Source: Nitrospira sp.
GTDB taxonomy: Bacteria; Nitrospirota; Nitrospiria; Nitrospirales; Nitrospiraceae
Length of the DNA: 64,000 nucleotides
Direction of reading: 5' to 3'
Assembly: GCA_022226935.1 (NCBI GenBank)
Contig: CP092081.1
Coordinates: 528,540-592,539, forward strand
Shown: positions 49,734 through 58,671 of the stretch, in pieces
How positions within the stretch are numbered: the first letter of the stretch is position 1
How the letters are laid out: each line of letters starts with the position of its first letter
Translations under genes and position numbers: made by a program
Notes under the pieces: model-generated
What the model was told of the DNA's origin: nothing
The model's database searches: none
Seen by the model: only the letters and a program-made list of their open reading frames with translations

Positions 49734-50155
49734 GGGGCGGCCATACGTTGGGTGCAGTTATGTTCCAACCAGAACTTCCAGATGTGCAGGGAGAGAGTGA
49801 CGAGATCATCAAACTGTCCCGGCTTGACGACATACCCATTGGCTCCTGCGTCGTAGCACGCACGAACGTCCATGGCATCGTCTGAGCTGGTCAGGATGAC
49901 GACCGGAATGTGCGCCACGCGCGCCTCCTCCTTGATCTGCTTCAACACCGCCACGCCTCGTTCGCCTCGTAATTTGAGGTCGAGCAGAATTAAGGCCGGC
50001 TCGTCGGTGTGCCCATGTGCATTTAGATATGCCATGGCCGCTTGGCCCCCTTCCACAATATCGAGGCGGCCCGTATAGCCGGAGTGGGTGAGGGCCTGGC
50101 GAAACAATTCGCATTCGCCGGGGCTGTCGTCGATGAGCAGGATTGAGGCCGACAT
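49727..50155 (-). CDS. single-domain response regulator
   Basis: This is a 142-residue CheY-like receiver without an output domain. The acidic pocket is ILLIDDSP, the phosphorylation site LILLDLKLRGE (Asp59), with the switch Thr89 (VVILTSS) and Lys111 (YVVKPGQF). The RGE and CYDAGANGYVVKP pattern is that of the Rcp1 type that partners phytochrome-like or hybrid kinases. It overlaps the pump start by 7 bases, so it heads the efflux operon. No kinase is in the window. Confidence 0.9.
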   Translation of the reverse strand: MSASILLIDDSPGECELFRQALTHSGYTGRLDIVEGGQAAMAYLNAHGHTDEPALILLDLKLRGERGVAVLKQIKEEARVAHIPVVILTSSDDAMDVRACYDAGANGYVVKPGQFDDLVTLSLHIWKFWLEHNCTQRMAAPC

Positions 50156-50314
50156 GTCGTACCTGGTTCAGGAAAACTACGCGATGATAAAGCAGGGGTT
50201 GTGCCGAATCGCTCCGCGCGATAGGCAAAGATAAACATACCCATAGAAACAGTGCGTTAGATCGGACAACTCATTCGATGAACGAAGAGCGACGGGGGAG
50301 GCCGAGGGGAAACC

Positions 50315-50351
50315 CTGGAGAAACTCCTCAGTGCCGCTGGAGTTTCTCCAG
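50315..50351. other. perfect 13-bp inverted repeat
   Basis: CTGGAGAAACTCC at 50315-50327 is matched exactly by GGAGTTTCTCCAG at 50339-50351 with an 11-base loop. It lies between the CZB-like gene and the response regulator, both leftward. No T-run follows in either direction, so it may be a Rho-dependent end, a processing site or an operator. Confidence 0.5.
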
Positions 50352-50368
50352 AGTCGTGCGCCGCCACT

Positions 50369-50743
50369 TCAGGCGGCTTTTGTCATCGTCTTTTTCCCCT
50401 CCGCCATTTGGGCCGTAAGTTTGGCTGAGGCAGCGGTGTCATCGCCTTTCAGCCCGATTGAGGTTTCAGCGCCGGTTTTGTCCCCCGCCTGCACCTTGGT
50501 GACGACCGTTGCCGCAACCTTGTGGAAGGCCTTGCGCAGTTCAAGGATCTCTTTGTAGCGAGAATCGGTGGAGACTGGAGTGCCGGCCAGGCTGTAAAGC
50601 CACGTGCCAAATTCGCATCGGTTATCCACACCGACCTCGGTCGGGATCAGCGCCAACGTGCCGTCGATATCCTGTCGCAGCTTCACCTTCCACGCTCCAT
50701 ACGTGCCGATCGCCTTGTCGATCTGTTCGATGATGTTGGACAT
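50369..50743 (-). CDS. degenerate CZB-domain protein
   Basis: This 124-residue cytosolic protein resembles the chemoreceptor zinc-binding (CZB) domain as a free-standing unit. The core C-x2-G-x-W motif is kept (NRCEFGTWLY, Cys43), as is the last ligand in LELRKAFHKVA (His74). The first His, normally three residues before the Trp of helix 1, is Tyr15 (TYGAWKVKL), and the third is Arg70. Two of four metal ligands are therefore missing. A Lys/Ala-rich tail ends the protein. Confidence 0.75.
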   Translation of the reverse strand: MSNIIEQIDKAIGTYGAWKVKLRQDIDGTLALIPTEVGVDNRCEFGTWLYSLAGTPVSTDSRYKEILELRKAFHKVAATVVTKVQAGDKTGAETSIGLKGDDTAASAKLTAQMAEGKKTMTKAA

Positions 50744-51012
50744 GAGACCTTCTCAACAGAAGACAGGGTTCCTCTCACTATGTCAGAGGGCAAAGAGTGA
50801 ATCTTGAGACGAAATATCCGCCCTGCCCTTCGGTGCGTTTGAGTGATTGCCGATTGGACAAATCTGAGACACCGGCCGGGTATTTGTCGATCGGCCTCCA
50901 GGGCCTTTCCTAGGCTGATAGTCAAGTCGGAATGGCTAGCATAGTTCCAGACGATGAGAGGGGCTCTCACCATTCCATCCCGCCTTCATGAACTTCAGGA
51001 GGATTCGCCATC

Positions 51013-52275
51013 ATGTCGGAAGATCATTCGGCCTCGGACTCAAGTCGCGGCTGGCATCTTATCAGCACCAGAGATTTTGGTCTGTTGTGGTGGGGGCAAA
51101 CGACATCTCAGATCGGTGAGGGGCTCAACAAGGTTGCATTGTTGTGGTTTGTCTACGAGTTGACCGGGTCGGCCATGAAGATGACCATGGTCGGTCTCCT
51201 GCAGACCATTCCGCCGCTGGTCTTAGGTCCGCTTGTCGGCGTCTATCTGGATCGGATGCCCAAGAAGCCTGTCATGGTGTGGGTCGATCTTCTTCGCGCG
51301 TTGCTCACCTTACTCATCCCCACGTTATACGCGCTGGACAGGCTGTCGATTACAGGACTCTACGGCCTTATTTTCCTCACGTCGGTTGTCTCCACCGTCT
51401 TCGGTCCTGCTCTCGTGTCTGCGGTGCCGTTATTGGTGCGGCCCACCGAACTCATGTCGGCGAATGCACTCATTCAAGGCACCAATAATATCGGGATGCT
51501 GCTCGGCCCGGCGATCAGCGGCATGATGATCGCTCTCATCAACGCGGAAAACGTGCTGTTCGTCAATTCCGCCACGTTTCTGATCTCAGCCCTGTGCCTC
51601 ATGCCGATTCATTTCGCTCCATCGCCTGTCAGGGCCACCGAGCATTCGGCGTCCGTGTGGCAGGAACTCAAGATGGGATTTCGATTCATCTTCGGCCAGC
51701 AATCGATGGTCCTCACGCTGGTGATCATTTCGTCGCTCTACAACCTCGGGGTGAGCGCCTTCGTGTTTATTTTGCCCGTCTATGCCAAGGAGTTTCTCCA
51801 GGTTGGCCCGGTGCAATTGGGCTGGTTGTGGTCGGCCTTGGGTGTCGGGATGTTAGCGGCCTCCACGTGGTTGGCGTGGAAAAAACAGAGTGATATACAA
51901 GGGCGACTACGCATCGTCGTGAGTGGCATGACAATCGGCGGGCTGGCGGTGTGCAGTTTGAGTCTGCTCGAAACGCCCCTGATCGCGGCGGGGATCGTCA
52001 TCATCGTGGGAGGCAGCACGGCGGTCCTGAATCCGATCATCTGGGCGCTCCTGCAGGAAGTGACGCCGGAACATTTGATCGGTCGCGTGGTGACCACCTT
52101 CAGCGTAGGCTCCATGGCTTCGGCGATGGCGGGGATGACGGGCTTCGGGTGGGTCGCTGAGGCGATCGGGCCGGCTGCGAGTCTGATAGGCCTCGGTTTG
52201 GTCCTGTTGCTCACAGCGGCCGTCGCGGTGCCTTGCGCTCGCAGAGCCTGTCCCATCCCTGCCGCGCAGGGGTGA
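51013..52275 (+). CDS. MFS exporter (EntS-like), copy 1
   Basis: This is a 420-residue, 12-helix transporter behind CAGGAGGATTCGCC. The start FGLLWWGQTTSQIGEGLNKVALLWFVY and the loop VYLDRMPKKPVMVWVDLLRA are typical of the MFS_3/EntS-like group, which exports siderophores, macrolides or other drugs. The domain FGPALVSAVPLLV and RVVTTFSVGSMASAMAG complete the pattern. The next gene is a clear paralogue, so the two arose by tandem duplication. Confidence 0.9.
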   Translation: MSEDHSASDSSRGWHLISTRDFGLLWWGQTTSQIGEGLNKVALLWFVYELTGSAMKMTMVGLLQTIPPLVLGPLVGVYLDRMPKKPVMVWVDLLRALLTLLIPTLYALDRLSITGLYGLIFLTSVVSTVFGPALVSAVPLLVRPTELMSANALIQGTNNIGMLLGPAISGMMIALINAENVLFVNSATFLISALCLMPIHFAPSPVRATEHSASVWQELKMGFRFIFGQQSMVLTLVIISSLYNLGVSAFVFILPVYAKEFLQVGPVQLGWLWSALGVGMLAASTWLAWKKQSDIQGRLRIVVSGMTIGGLAVCSLSLLETPLIAAGIVIIVGGSTAVLNPIIWALLQEVTPEHLIGRVVTTFSVGSMASAMAGMTGFGWVAEAIGPAASLIGLGLVLLLTAAVAVPCARRACPIPAAQG

Positions 52276-52362
52276 GCGTGATCGTCGCGAATCTAAGGAC
52301 AATGCGTGGGACAATTCATTGCGCCATCTCTTTCCGCTGATTCCTCTTCCAAGGCAAACGTT

Positions 52363-52368
52363 TATACT
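52363..52368 (+). promoter_or_regulatory. -10 box giving a leaderless start for the second MFS gene
   Basis: TATACT (5/6 to consensus) at 52363-52368 is followed by six bases (GTCGAT) and the ATG at 52375. This is the same geometry as at proC. No ribosome-binding site precedes that ATG. The -35 region is poor, so the call rests on the -10 box and its spacing. Confidence 0.4.
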
Positions 52369-52374
52369 GTCGAT

Positions 52375-53601
52375 ATGGTTCACGCCCGCCGGTGGCTGCT
52401 GACACGCGATTTCAGTCTCATGTGGTGGAGCCAGGTGTTGTCCCAGGTTGCTGAAGGTATCAGCAAGCTGGCGCTGCTCTGGTTCGTCTATGCGGTAACC
52501 GGATCGCCGCTCAAGACGACCGCCATCGGGCTTCTGCAGACGCTGCCGCCGATCCTCTTCGGCCCATTCATCGGCGTCATCGTCGATCGGTTTCCCAAAA
52601 AAGCCATTCTGATCGCGAGCGATGCGGCCAGAGGACTATTGATTGGCCTGATTCCCTGCCTGGTGTCGATCGAACATTTCACGGTCGAATCTCTCTACAT
52701 CCTCACATTCCTGTTTGGCATAGCCACTGCCGTGTTTGTGCCGACCCTGTCATCCGCTGTTCCCTTCATGGTGGCCCGTCCGCAGTTCACGGCGGCGAAT
52801 GCGCTGCTGCAAAGCACGACGAGTCTGGGCATCATCATCGGGCCGGCTGTCAGCGGAATCGGTATCGCGTTCTCGGGATCGCAGGATGTGCTCTGCCTGA
52901 ATGCGCTGACCTATTTCGCGTCAGCCGCCTGCCTATTGCCGATCCGGCTGCGAGTGGTGGAGCAGGCGTCCGATGACAGCGCGGGCTGGAGACCGTTCTT
53001 CCGCCATCTCCTCGAAGGCCTACGGTATGCCTTTCTGACGCATCGCACGTTGCTGATCCTGATCGTCCTCGCCTCCGTCTACACGTTCGGCAGCGGCGCA
53101 TTCACGACACTGTTTCCTGTGTTTGGGCGGCAACTGCTCGGTCTCGGCCCGGTCGAGGTCGGCTATCTCTGGTCCTGGTTGGGAGTGGGATTACTTCTCT
53201 CATCGATTGGTCTGATCCGGCTGAGCGCCTGGAACCTTCGTAAGCGGCTCTTGGCGATTGCGGTGTCCTGCGCGCTCGCTGGTCTGGCCGTGACCGGCCT
53301 GACGTGGACCGATAGCATCGGCCTAGCGTCGGCCTATGTGGTCTGCATTGGCATTGGCCTGGGCACATGGACGCCGATCGCCTGGGGCATCATTCAAGAA
53401 GTGGCTCCGCCCGGAATGGTCGGTCGGGTGATGGCCGTGTACACGGCCATGGCCACCGCCACCTCCATGCTAGGCATGAGCGCTTTCGGCTGGGTGGCGG
53501 AATCGTTCGGCTCCAGCGCCAGCGTCATGGGAATCGGCGGAGTGATGGGTGTGCTGGCCTGGGGCAGCGCCTGGTTCGGCGGAAAAGTGGGAAGGGGATA
53601 G
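52375..53601 (+). CDS. MFS exporter (EntS-like), copy 2
   Basis: From ATG 52375 the product has 408 residues; an in-frame GTG at 52306 would add 23 polar residues not matched in the paralogue. FSLMWWSQVLSQVAEG, LALLWFVYAVTGSPLKTTAIG and IVDRFPKKAILIASDAARG align with the first copy almost without gaps. Both carry the same MFS_3 architecture. The two differ enough to suggest separate substrates or a heteromeric exporter. It is 99 bases from the first copy with an apparent promoter of its own. Confidence 0.87.
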   Translation: MVHARRWLLTRDFSLMWWSQVLSQVAEGISKLALLWFVYAVTGSPLKTTAIGLLQTLPPILFGPFIGVIVDRFPKKAILIASDAARGLLIGLIPCLVSIEHFTVESLYILTFLFGIATAVFVPTLSSAVPFMVARPQFTAANALLQSTTSLGIIIGPAVSGIGIAFSGSQDVLCLNALTYFASAACLLPIRLRVVEQASDDSAGWRPFFRHLLEGLRYAFLTHRTLLILIVLASVYTFGSGAFTTLFPVFGRQLLGLGPVEVGYLWSWLGVGLLLSSIGLIRLSAWNLRKRLLAIAVSCALAGLAVTGLTWTDSIGLASAYVVCIGIGLGTWTPIAWGIIQEVAPPGMVGRVMAVYTAMATATSMLGMSAFGWVAESFGSSASVMGIGGVMGVLAWGSAWFGGKVGRG

Positions 53602-53943
53602 GTGAAGAAGCTGTCGCATAATAACCCAGCCGCTGCGTCTTGGCACTCCGACAATGTTTTGTCGAAGAGAGGGAGACTAGTATGACCGGTGCATCAAACC
53701 ATCAGACATCTCCGCCGTAGCGACTCAACGTAGTTCCAGCTTACCCCGCCCATCGTACCTGCGCTCGTCCGAAAGCACATCAATAAGTAACCCCACGAAA
53801 TGTGGGTGAAAAATGATGGTATTTCAATGGCTGGTAGGGCCGTTCGGACGTATTGCGCATACGTAGTCTATGGGATTACAACGTGCCTCCAATCAAAACG
53901 CTCCGACATCCAATCGCACGGATGAGTTCAGAGCAGGAGGCAG
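53602..53943 (+). other. 342-base upstream region of the hydrolase/lipoprotein operon
   Basis: No supported gene lies here; a 12-codon frame with an upstream GGGAGA is the only candidate. I see the hairpin CCCAC-GAAAT-GTGGG near 53793-53807. The inverted repeat ACGTAT-TGCGC-ATACGT lies at 53848-53864, about 80 bases before the first gene, and could be an operator. Base composition is more AT-rich than in the preceding genes. Confidence 0.5.
53848..53864. promoter_or_regulatory. operator-like inverted repeat
   Basis: Six-base arms ACGTAT and ATACGT flank TGCGC. The 17-base spacing between outer ends fits a dimeric helix-turn-helix regulator. It lies about 80 bases upstream of the first gene of the operon. 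Confidence 0.3.
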
Positions 53944-54597
53944 ATGTTCAAGCACCCCCCAGTGATCTCACTTTTGATGGTGCTTGTCACCGTGAGCAGC
54001 GCCGGTTGCAACTCTCTTCCTCAGAACATTGCCCTGGGCGCCGCGATCACCACGGCGGTCGGAGCTGTAATTCCCGGACATGACATCGAGCAAGTGTATT
54101 ACTTGGGGTCGTTCGATCCGCACGAGCAAGTGCCGCCCGCTCTCTACCGCGTACGTGTTCGCGGGCAGGCCAGCATCATTAGCTGGATGCGGTTCGGCTC
54201 AGGGTGGGTGCCGGCAGAACTGATCGATTCTCTGGGAAGCTCAGTAGAAATCAACAAGGCGGACGGAAAGATCCAGTTCACACATGAGGACAGCAAGAGT
54301 CTGGCGAAGCTGGCAATTGGCCGCCGCTTAATGCAATTCGGGCCGGAAGGATTTCGCGAAGTGCCTAAAGAGCATCGCTTGGTCATCGTCATGGGGTCCG
54401 ACCCGGAAAACTTTTTTGCCGCCATGGACGAAGCTCTGGACGCCGTGAGTCAAGGCAAAGCTGATCAAGACAACCGTGCACTGAACGGCCTGCTGTTTGA
54501 AGCTCTGACTATTGTGAAGGCGGAAAAGCAGGTCATCGAGGCTCAGTTGGAGTCGGCGAGGGAGCAGTTCCCCGAGACCGAGAGGAGTGGCCTATGA
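53944..54597 (+). CDS. lipoprotein of unknown function, first gene of the operon
   Basis: This is a 217-residue lipoprotein: ISLLMVLVTVSSAGC is a complete signal with lipobox. A Gly/Ala-rich hydrophobic patch follows (NIALGAAITTAVGAVIPGHD), then a strand-rich middle (YRVRVRGQASIISWMRFGSGWVPAE) and a helical end (LNGLLFEALTIVKAEKQVIEAQ). AGCAGGAGGCAG precedes the ATG. The stop overlaps the next start in ATGA. Not recognised as a known family; probably an envelope component. Confidence 0.7.
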   Translation: MFKHPPVISLLMVLVTVSSAGCNSLPQNIALGAAITTAVGAVIPGHDIEQVYYLGSFDPHEQVPPALYRVRVRGQASIISWMRFGSGWVPAELIDSLGSSVEINKADGKIQFTHEDSKSLAKLAIGRRLMQFGPEGFREVPKEHRLVIVMGSDPENFFAAMDEALDAVSQGKADQDNRALNGLLFEALTIVKAEKQVIEAQLESAREQFPETERSGL

Positions 54598-57500
54598 AGT
54601 CCTCGATCACCATCGAGACCAAAACCTGGGCGGCAACTGTACTCCTGGGCGCTCTCCTCAGCGGTTGTGCTGTTCTGACCGTCGATGTGGATGTCTACAA
54701 AGGCGCCTTGGTCAATGAAGAGCATGTGCAGTTGCACCAGTTAGTGGCGCTCACGACGGCGGCCCAGCCGATGTTAGTGCATCTTCGAGACAACCTTGAG
54801 TGGCCTAATACGGAGGGCAAACCTCCGAAAGGTGCTACCACGTATCCCGGCAACTATGAGGGGCAATGCGAAGGGAAGATATGGAATGGAAGTTGGTATG
54901 AGACGGGACATGTCAAGACACCGGAGGATTGGGTATCGGAAGCATCGAAGCCTTGGTGGAACGCATTTTGGGAGACATTGAAAGAAGGCCTCATAAACCC
55001 TCTGTGCCGACCACATTTCAAGAATCCTTATGCGCGCGCAGTGAACAACGTTTTGCGTCTTTACGACGACCTTGCCGATTCTGATCTAAGCCCCCATGCA
55101 CGGAAACTGAGGCAAGCGGTAGAACAATTGCGGGCAGCCACGTCTGATCCTAAAAAGGATCAGGCCATCTATGTTGACCTTGCGTCGGGGTTCAAACCGG
55201 ATACGGTTCTCACGCAAGAGGGGCTGATGAATCTGAAACAAGGCTACCGTGAACTATTGGTGTCCTCCTCCGGGAGCGAACCCAGCAGAAAGGTCGGCCC
55301 GTTGATGGACGCCCTCAAAGAGCTGAGGAACAAACAGGAACCCGTTAAAGCCCGCAACAAATTGGAAGACGAGCTAGTGTCCGTCTGGAAAAACAGGGAT
55401 ACTTATCAGGAGAAAGACAAAATCTACGATCGGCGTCTACCGTTCAGAGCTGTGTGGAAGTTTCTTGGCGGAGGAGTGGCCGATACGTTTCTTGCCGAAG
55501 TGACTCGGGAATTATGCCCGCCAGGTCGTAACGGCGACAGGACCTGCGACGCGCTCTTGAAACGCACGCAACAGCTTGCCGATGAGTACTGGAAGTCGAG
55601 AAAGGCCGTCCGAGACATTTGGCTGGAGAGCCTAGGTTTGTTGATCGATGGCGATCGATTACAGCGCGCCAATTCAAAAGTGTATGACGATCTGAAGAAC
55701 AAAGTGATCAGGCTGGTTGTTGAGGTGACTAATGTCCGGCATATCGCATCGGCATTGGATCGGCTCGATCGTGATGGACAGTGTTCGCTCCTGAGGAATC
55801 CACTGAGTCTCGGCTTATTTTGCGAGGTTGGCAAGGATAGTCAGCCGATCTGGAGCGAAAATAATGTGAATAATCAGGTTGGCTATTTTGAGGAAGTCTT
55901 GCGGCGCAATCTTTCCAGCGCACCGGCAGATACGGCCCATTTCCTTCTATACCTCGACGGCCTAGAAAGCACTGCTGCCCCGAAAACCGGCATCGCGAAT
56001 GTATTGGTTGAAGCTGTCAACAAAGTGAGCCCCCAACGCCTGGTGAGACTAGGGCTTAATCGAAGCTTTATTGAGGATCGTAAGTTGGAAGGGTCGCCGG
56101 AGCTCTTCGAATTTGTAGACGATGTAAGTCGAAAGGTAGCCCAGGGCTTTGAGCGAGGCCGGCTGCCGGATGGATTGCACACGCTCACAGAAGCGTTCTT
56201 GAAATCACACAATGGCAATACAGGCACGAGCGATTCGCATGAAGAAAAAATTCTCCTCGATGCCTTGGTGGAATTCGCGCAAAAACTACTGTTCCTAGCG
56301 AACCATGAAGGCCTATCTTCCCCGCCAGGAACGTCTGGCCTCATTCTGGGAGGCGCCGAGAAAATCAATCGCGGATTATTCGGCGACTCGCTCACAGACG
56401 CGGGGTTGTACGGCCTCTTTGGGTCAGGATTAGCTGAAAGTCGAAAACAACAATATGTCCGAGTCTTGCAGGCAGTCGGCAATTCCATTTTATTTTCGGC
56501 CAATGAGCTGCGGGAGCGGGAGCGGTATAAGGAGCAGAGTAAAGATAAGGTTCGAGCGGAAATTGCCGCCGTGCAGGCGGTGTATTCGCCGGACCCGCAG
56601 AAGATCCTTGACGATCTTATCCGCGGGCTTCGAAGGGAACAGGTCATCGCTCAGAATCAGCTAGCTGAGGCCACGGCTCGGAAAGCGGTGATCGACGGAC
56701 AAATGACCGATTTGCACTCCCTTAAGCAAAAATATTCCACTGAACAGGCGAAGGCCGAACTCGATCGGCAGAATTATCTGATGAAGCAAGGTCCGCTGAA
56801 AGCCGCTCATGATCTGTTGACGCAGAAGATGATCGAGAAGATCAAGGCTCAGTGGACGGCGAGGGGAAAAGACACGGTCGCCGATCCTGCCAAATTTTTG
56901 ACCGGTCCGGACGGGATAGAACAGGAGCTGACCACCATCCGGCAGGCGCTGGATGGTATTCCCACCCCTGAAGAGGCTCGCAATCTTGATGAAGGCGTCA
57001 AGTATGTGAAGTCTTCCGAAGCCAAGGCGGCATTTGAAGCTTATTGCACGATCAACCGACAGACGTCGCTCAAACGATCCGAGTTGTTAGATGCGTTTGC
57101 TGCGCATATGCGTGAATTGGAAGCCGCACGGGCGGCGCGCGTGACGCAGTACGAGAAAGGCATAAAGGAGAAAGAGCAGGCGGTCCGCGAAGTACAGGAC
57201 AAGATTACCCAGATGGACGCGGAATCTAGGCGGCTGGCGTCCGTCATCGCATCGCTTCCGAACACCCACGTTCAGTTAAACACGGCAGCGACGGTTATCG
57301 AAGCTTTACAGGCTGAGGTCCTGAAAGAAGTTGCGCAGCATGATCGCTTCGTTTCGCCCGACGCGTTATATCTTTTGCTCGCCACTAATATGAAGCGCAA
57401 AGAAGATGCTGAGGCTGATGCGAGCAAGAAGCAACCATATCAAGTCGCTCTAGTTGTCTTGTCGCGTCGTACGCCGCCGCCCGGCCTCCCTCCGCTGAAT

Positions 57501-58625
57501 CCCACAGACTACAAAAGTCCTCTCACCGTCATGGACGATGTGATTGCATTGCTGCGCCATCGGCAGATGATGGCGGTGGACCGATTTGGAAGAGGCTCTG
57601 ACGAAGACAAGAAAGCGACTGAAGCCTTGGAAAATGCCTATCAGCATCGAGCCGGGATGGTCTATATCCGACCGTCGTCGGCATATCTCCGGACGAGTTT
57701 TCCTTCTACTTCATTGCAGGACGATCCCAACTTAGCTTGGGACAACATGCTGCTCAAGCAGGGCATCAGGAACCTGCCCTTCTCCTCGCAGTTGCGGGAT
57801 ATTCTGGACCCCTCGGTGGAACGAGATCGTATCCTGACCGCCGAGCTGGATAAGCAATATTGGCAAAACATCAATCGTGTGCGCGTTTCGGGAGCCGGCC
57901 GTACCAACCAGGCTCTCGTCAAAGACGACGTGGGCAATTGGTATGTGAAGCAGTACTACGGCGACACGGAAAAAATCGTCAAGTCGGCTAAGCACTTGGC
58001 TCTGTACAGTTTGGGAACCAAGCTGCCCATCGATCTTTCTCGGGAGTTGCAGAAGGCCTCCGCAACGAAGGAGGAGTCCAAGAAGACTGAGGCAGAGAAA
58101 GAAGCTGAGCTGCCGCCCCTCCAGCAGGTGTTTGGGAAGCACAAGGCGGCGTACCAGGCGCACATCGCTGAGACGGCAACGCGGCTTGTTACATTGCATG
58201 GGAGGGACAATGAAAAGACCCTGCATGCAAAAATCGCTACTGCGTGGAAGGGTGACGGCGAGCCCTCGACGGATGCAGATCTCATGAAGGCGCTCTCAGT
58301 GGCGTTGGAAGAAGAAGTCGCACGGTGGGATGCAACCCTCGATCCGTTGAAGGAGGCTTCAGATCAGGATCGGGGCCTTGCCATTACCAAAGATCTTCGA
58401 GCGCTGGCCAAACTGGAAAAACAGTTGTCGGCGCGGATACAAAAGATCGAGAAACCGGAGGCGCTGAAGACCAAAGCCGCCAAGGAAGTCCACAGAGTTG
58501 TGGGACATGAACTGATCGATCTGCTGAAAAGCCACAAGCAGGCGTTGGACCGCTATGAGCAGGCCGTTCTATTTATCGCCGATGCTGCCAATCCGAAAGG
58601 CCCAAAGCAGGAGCAGGGGAAGTGA
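54594..58625 (+). CDS. giant coiled-coil lipoprotein (1343 residues)
   Basis: The ATG overlaps the preceding stop by 4 bases. The signal LLGALLSGCAVL is a clear lipobox, so this very large protein should be anchored to a membrane facing the periplasm or cell surface. Residues about 30-600 are mostly helical. Residues 640-910 are long coiled coils (EQVIAQNQLAEATARKAV, EKGIKEKEQAVREVQDKITQ). A folded segment near 1090 contains QALVKDDVGNWYVKQYYGDTE. A charged helical end follows (TKAAKEVHRVVGHELIDLLK). I recognise no catalytic domain. Codon and base composition are more AT-rich than in upstream genes. Confidence 0.8.
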   Translation: MKSSITIETKTWAATVLLGALLSGCAVLTVDVDVYKGALVNEEHVQLHQLVALTTAAQPMLVHLRDNLEWPNTEGKPPKGATTYPGNYEGQCEGKIWNGSWYETGHVKTPEDWVSEASKPWWNAFWETLKEGLINPLCRPHFKNPYARAVNNVLRLYDDLADSDLSPHARKLRQAVEQLRAATSDPKKDQAIYVDLASGFKPDTVLTQEGLMNLKQGYRELLVSSSGSEPSRKVGPLMDALKELRNKQEPVKARNKLEDELVSVWKNRDTYQEKDKIYDRRLPFRAVWKFLGGGVADTFLAEVTRELCPPGRNGDRTCDALLKRTQQLADEYWKSRKAVRDIWLESLGLLIDGDRLQRANSKVYDDLKNKVIRLVVEVTNVRHIASALDRLDRDGQCSLLRNPLSLGLFCEVGKDSQPIWSENNVNNQVGYFEEVLRRNLSSAPADTAHFLLYLDGLESTAAPKTGIANVLVEAVNKVSPQRLVRLGLNRSFIEDRKLEGSPELFEFVDDVSRKVAQGFERGRLPDGLHTLTEAFLKSHNGNTGTSDSHEEKILLDALVEFAQKLLFLANHEGLSSPPGTSGLILGGAEKINRGLFGDSLTDAGLYGLFGSGLAESRKQQYVRVLQAVGNSILFSANELRERERYKEQSKDKVRAEIAAVQAVYSPDPQKILDDLIRGLRREQVIAQNQLAEATARKAVIDGQMTDLHSLKQKYSTEQAKAELDRQNYLMKQGPLKAAHDLLTQKMIEKIKAQWTARGKDTVADPAKFLTGPDGIEQELTTIRQALDGIPTPEEARNLDEGVKYVKSSEAKAAFEAYCTINRQTSLKRSELLDAFAAHMRELEAARAARVTQYEKGIKEKEQAVREVQDKITQMDAESRRLASVIASLPNTHVQLNTAATVIEALQAEVLKEVAQHDRFVSPDALYLLLATNMKRKEDAEADASKKQPYQVALVVLSRRTPPPGLPPLNPTDYKSPLTVMDDVIALLRHRQMMAVDRFGRGSDEDKKATEALENAYQHRAGMVYIRPSSAYLRTSFPSTSLQDDPNLAWDNMLLKQGIRNLPFSSQLRDILDPSVERDRILTAELDKQYWQNINRVRVSGAGRTNQALVKDDVGNWYVKQYYGDTEKIVKSAKHLALYSLGTKLPIDLSRELQKASATKEESKKTEAEKEAELPPLQQVFGKHKAAYQAHIAETATRLVTLHGRDNEKTLHAKIATAWKGDGEPSTDADLMKALSVALEEEVARWDATLDPLKEASDQDRGLAITKDLRALAKLEKQLSARIQKIEKPEALKTKAAKEVHRVVGHELIDLLKSHKQALDRYEQAVLFIADAANPKGPKQEQGK

Positions 58626-58671
58626 AACCAGTCGTAAAGCGCAGAGGAGAGGCGAACAGCCAGAACAAATT

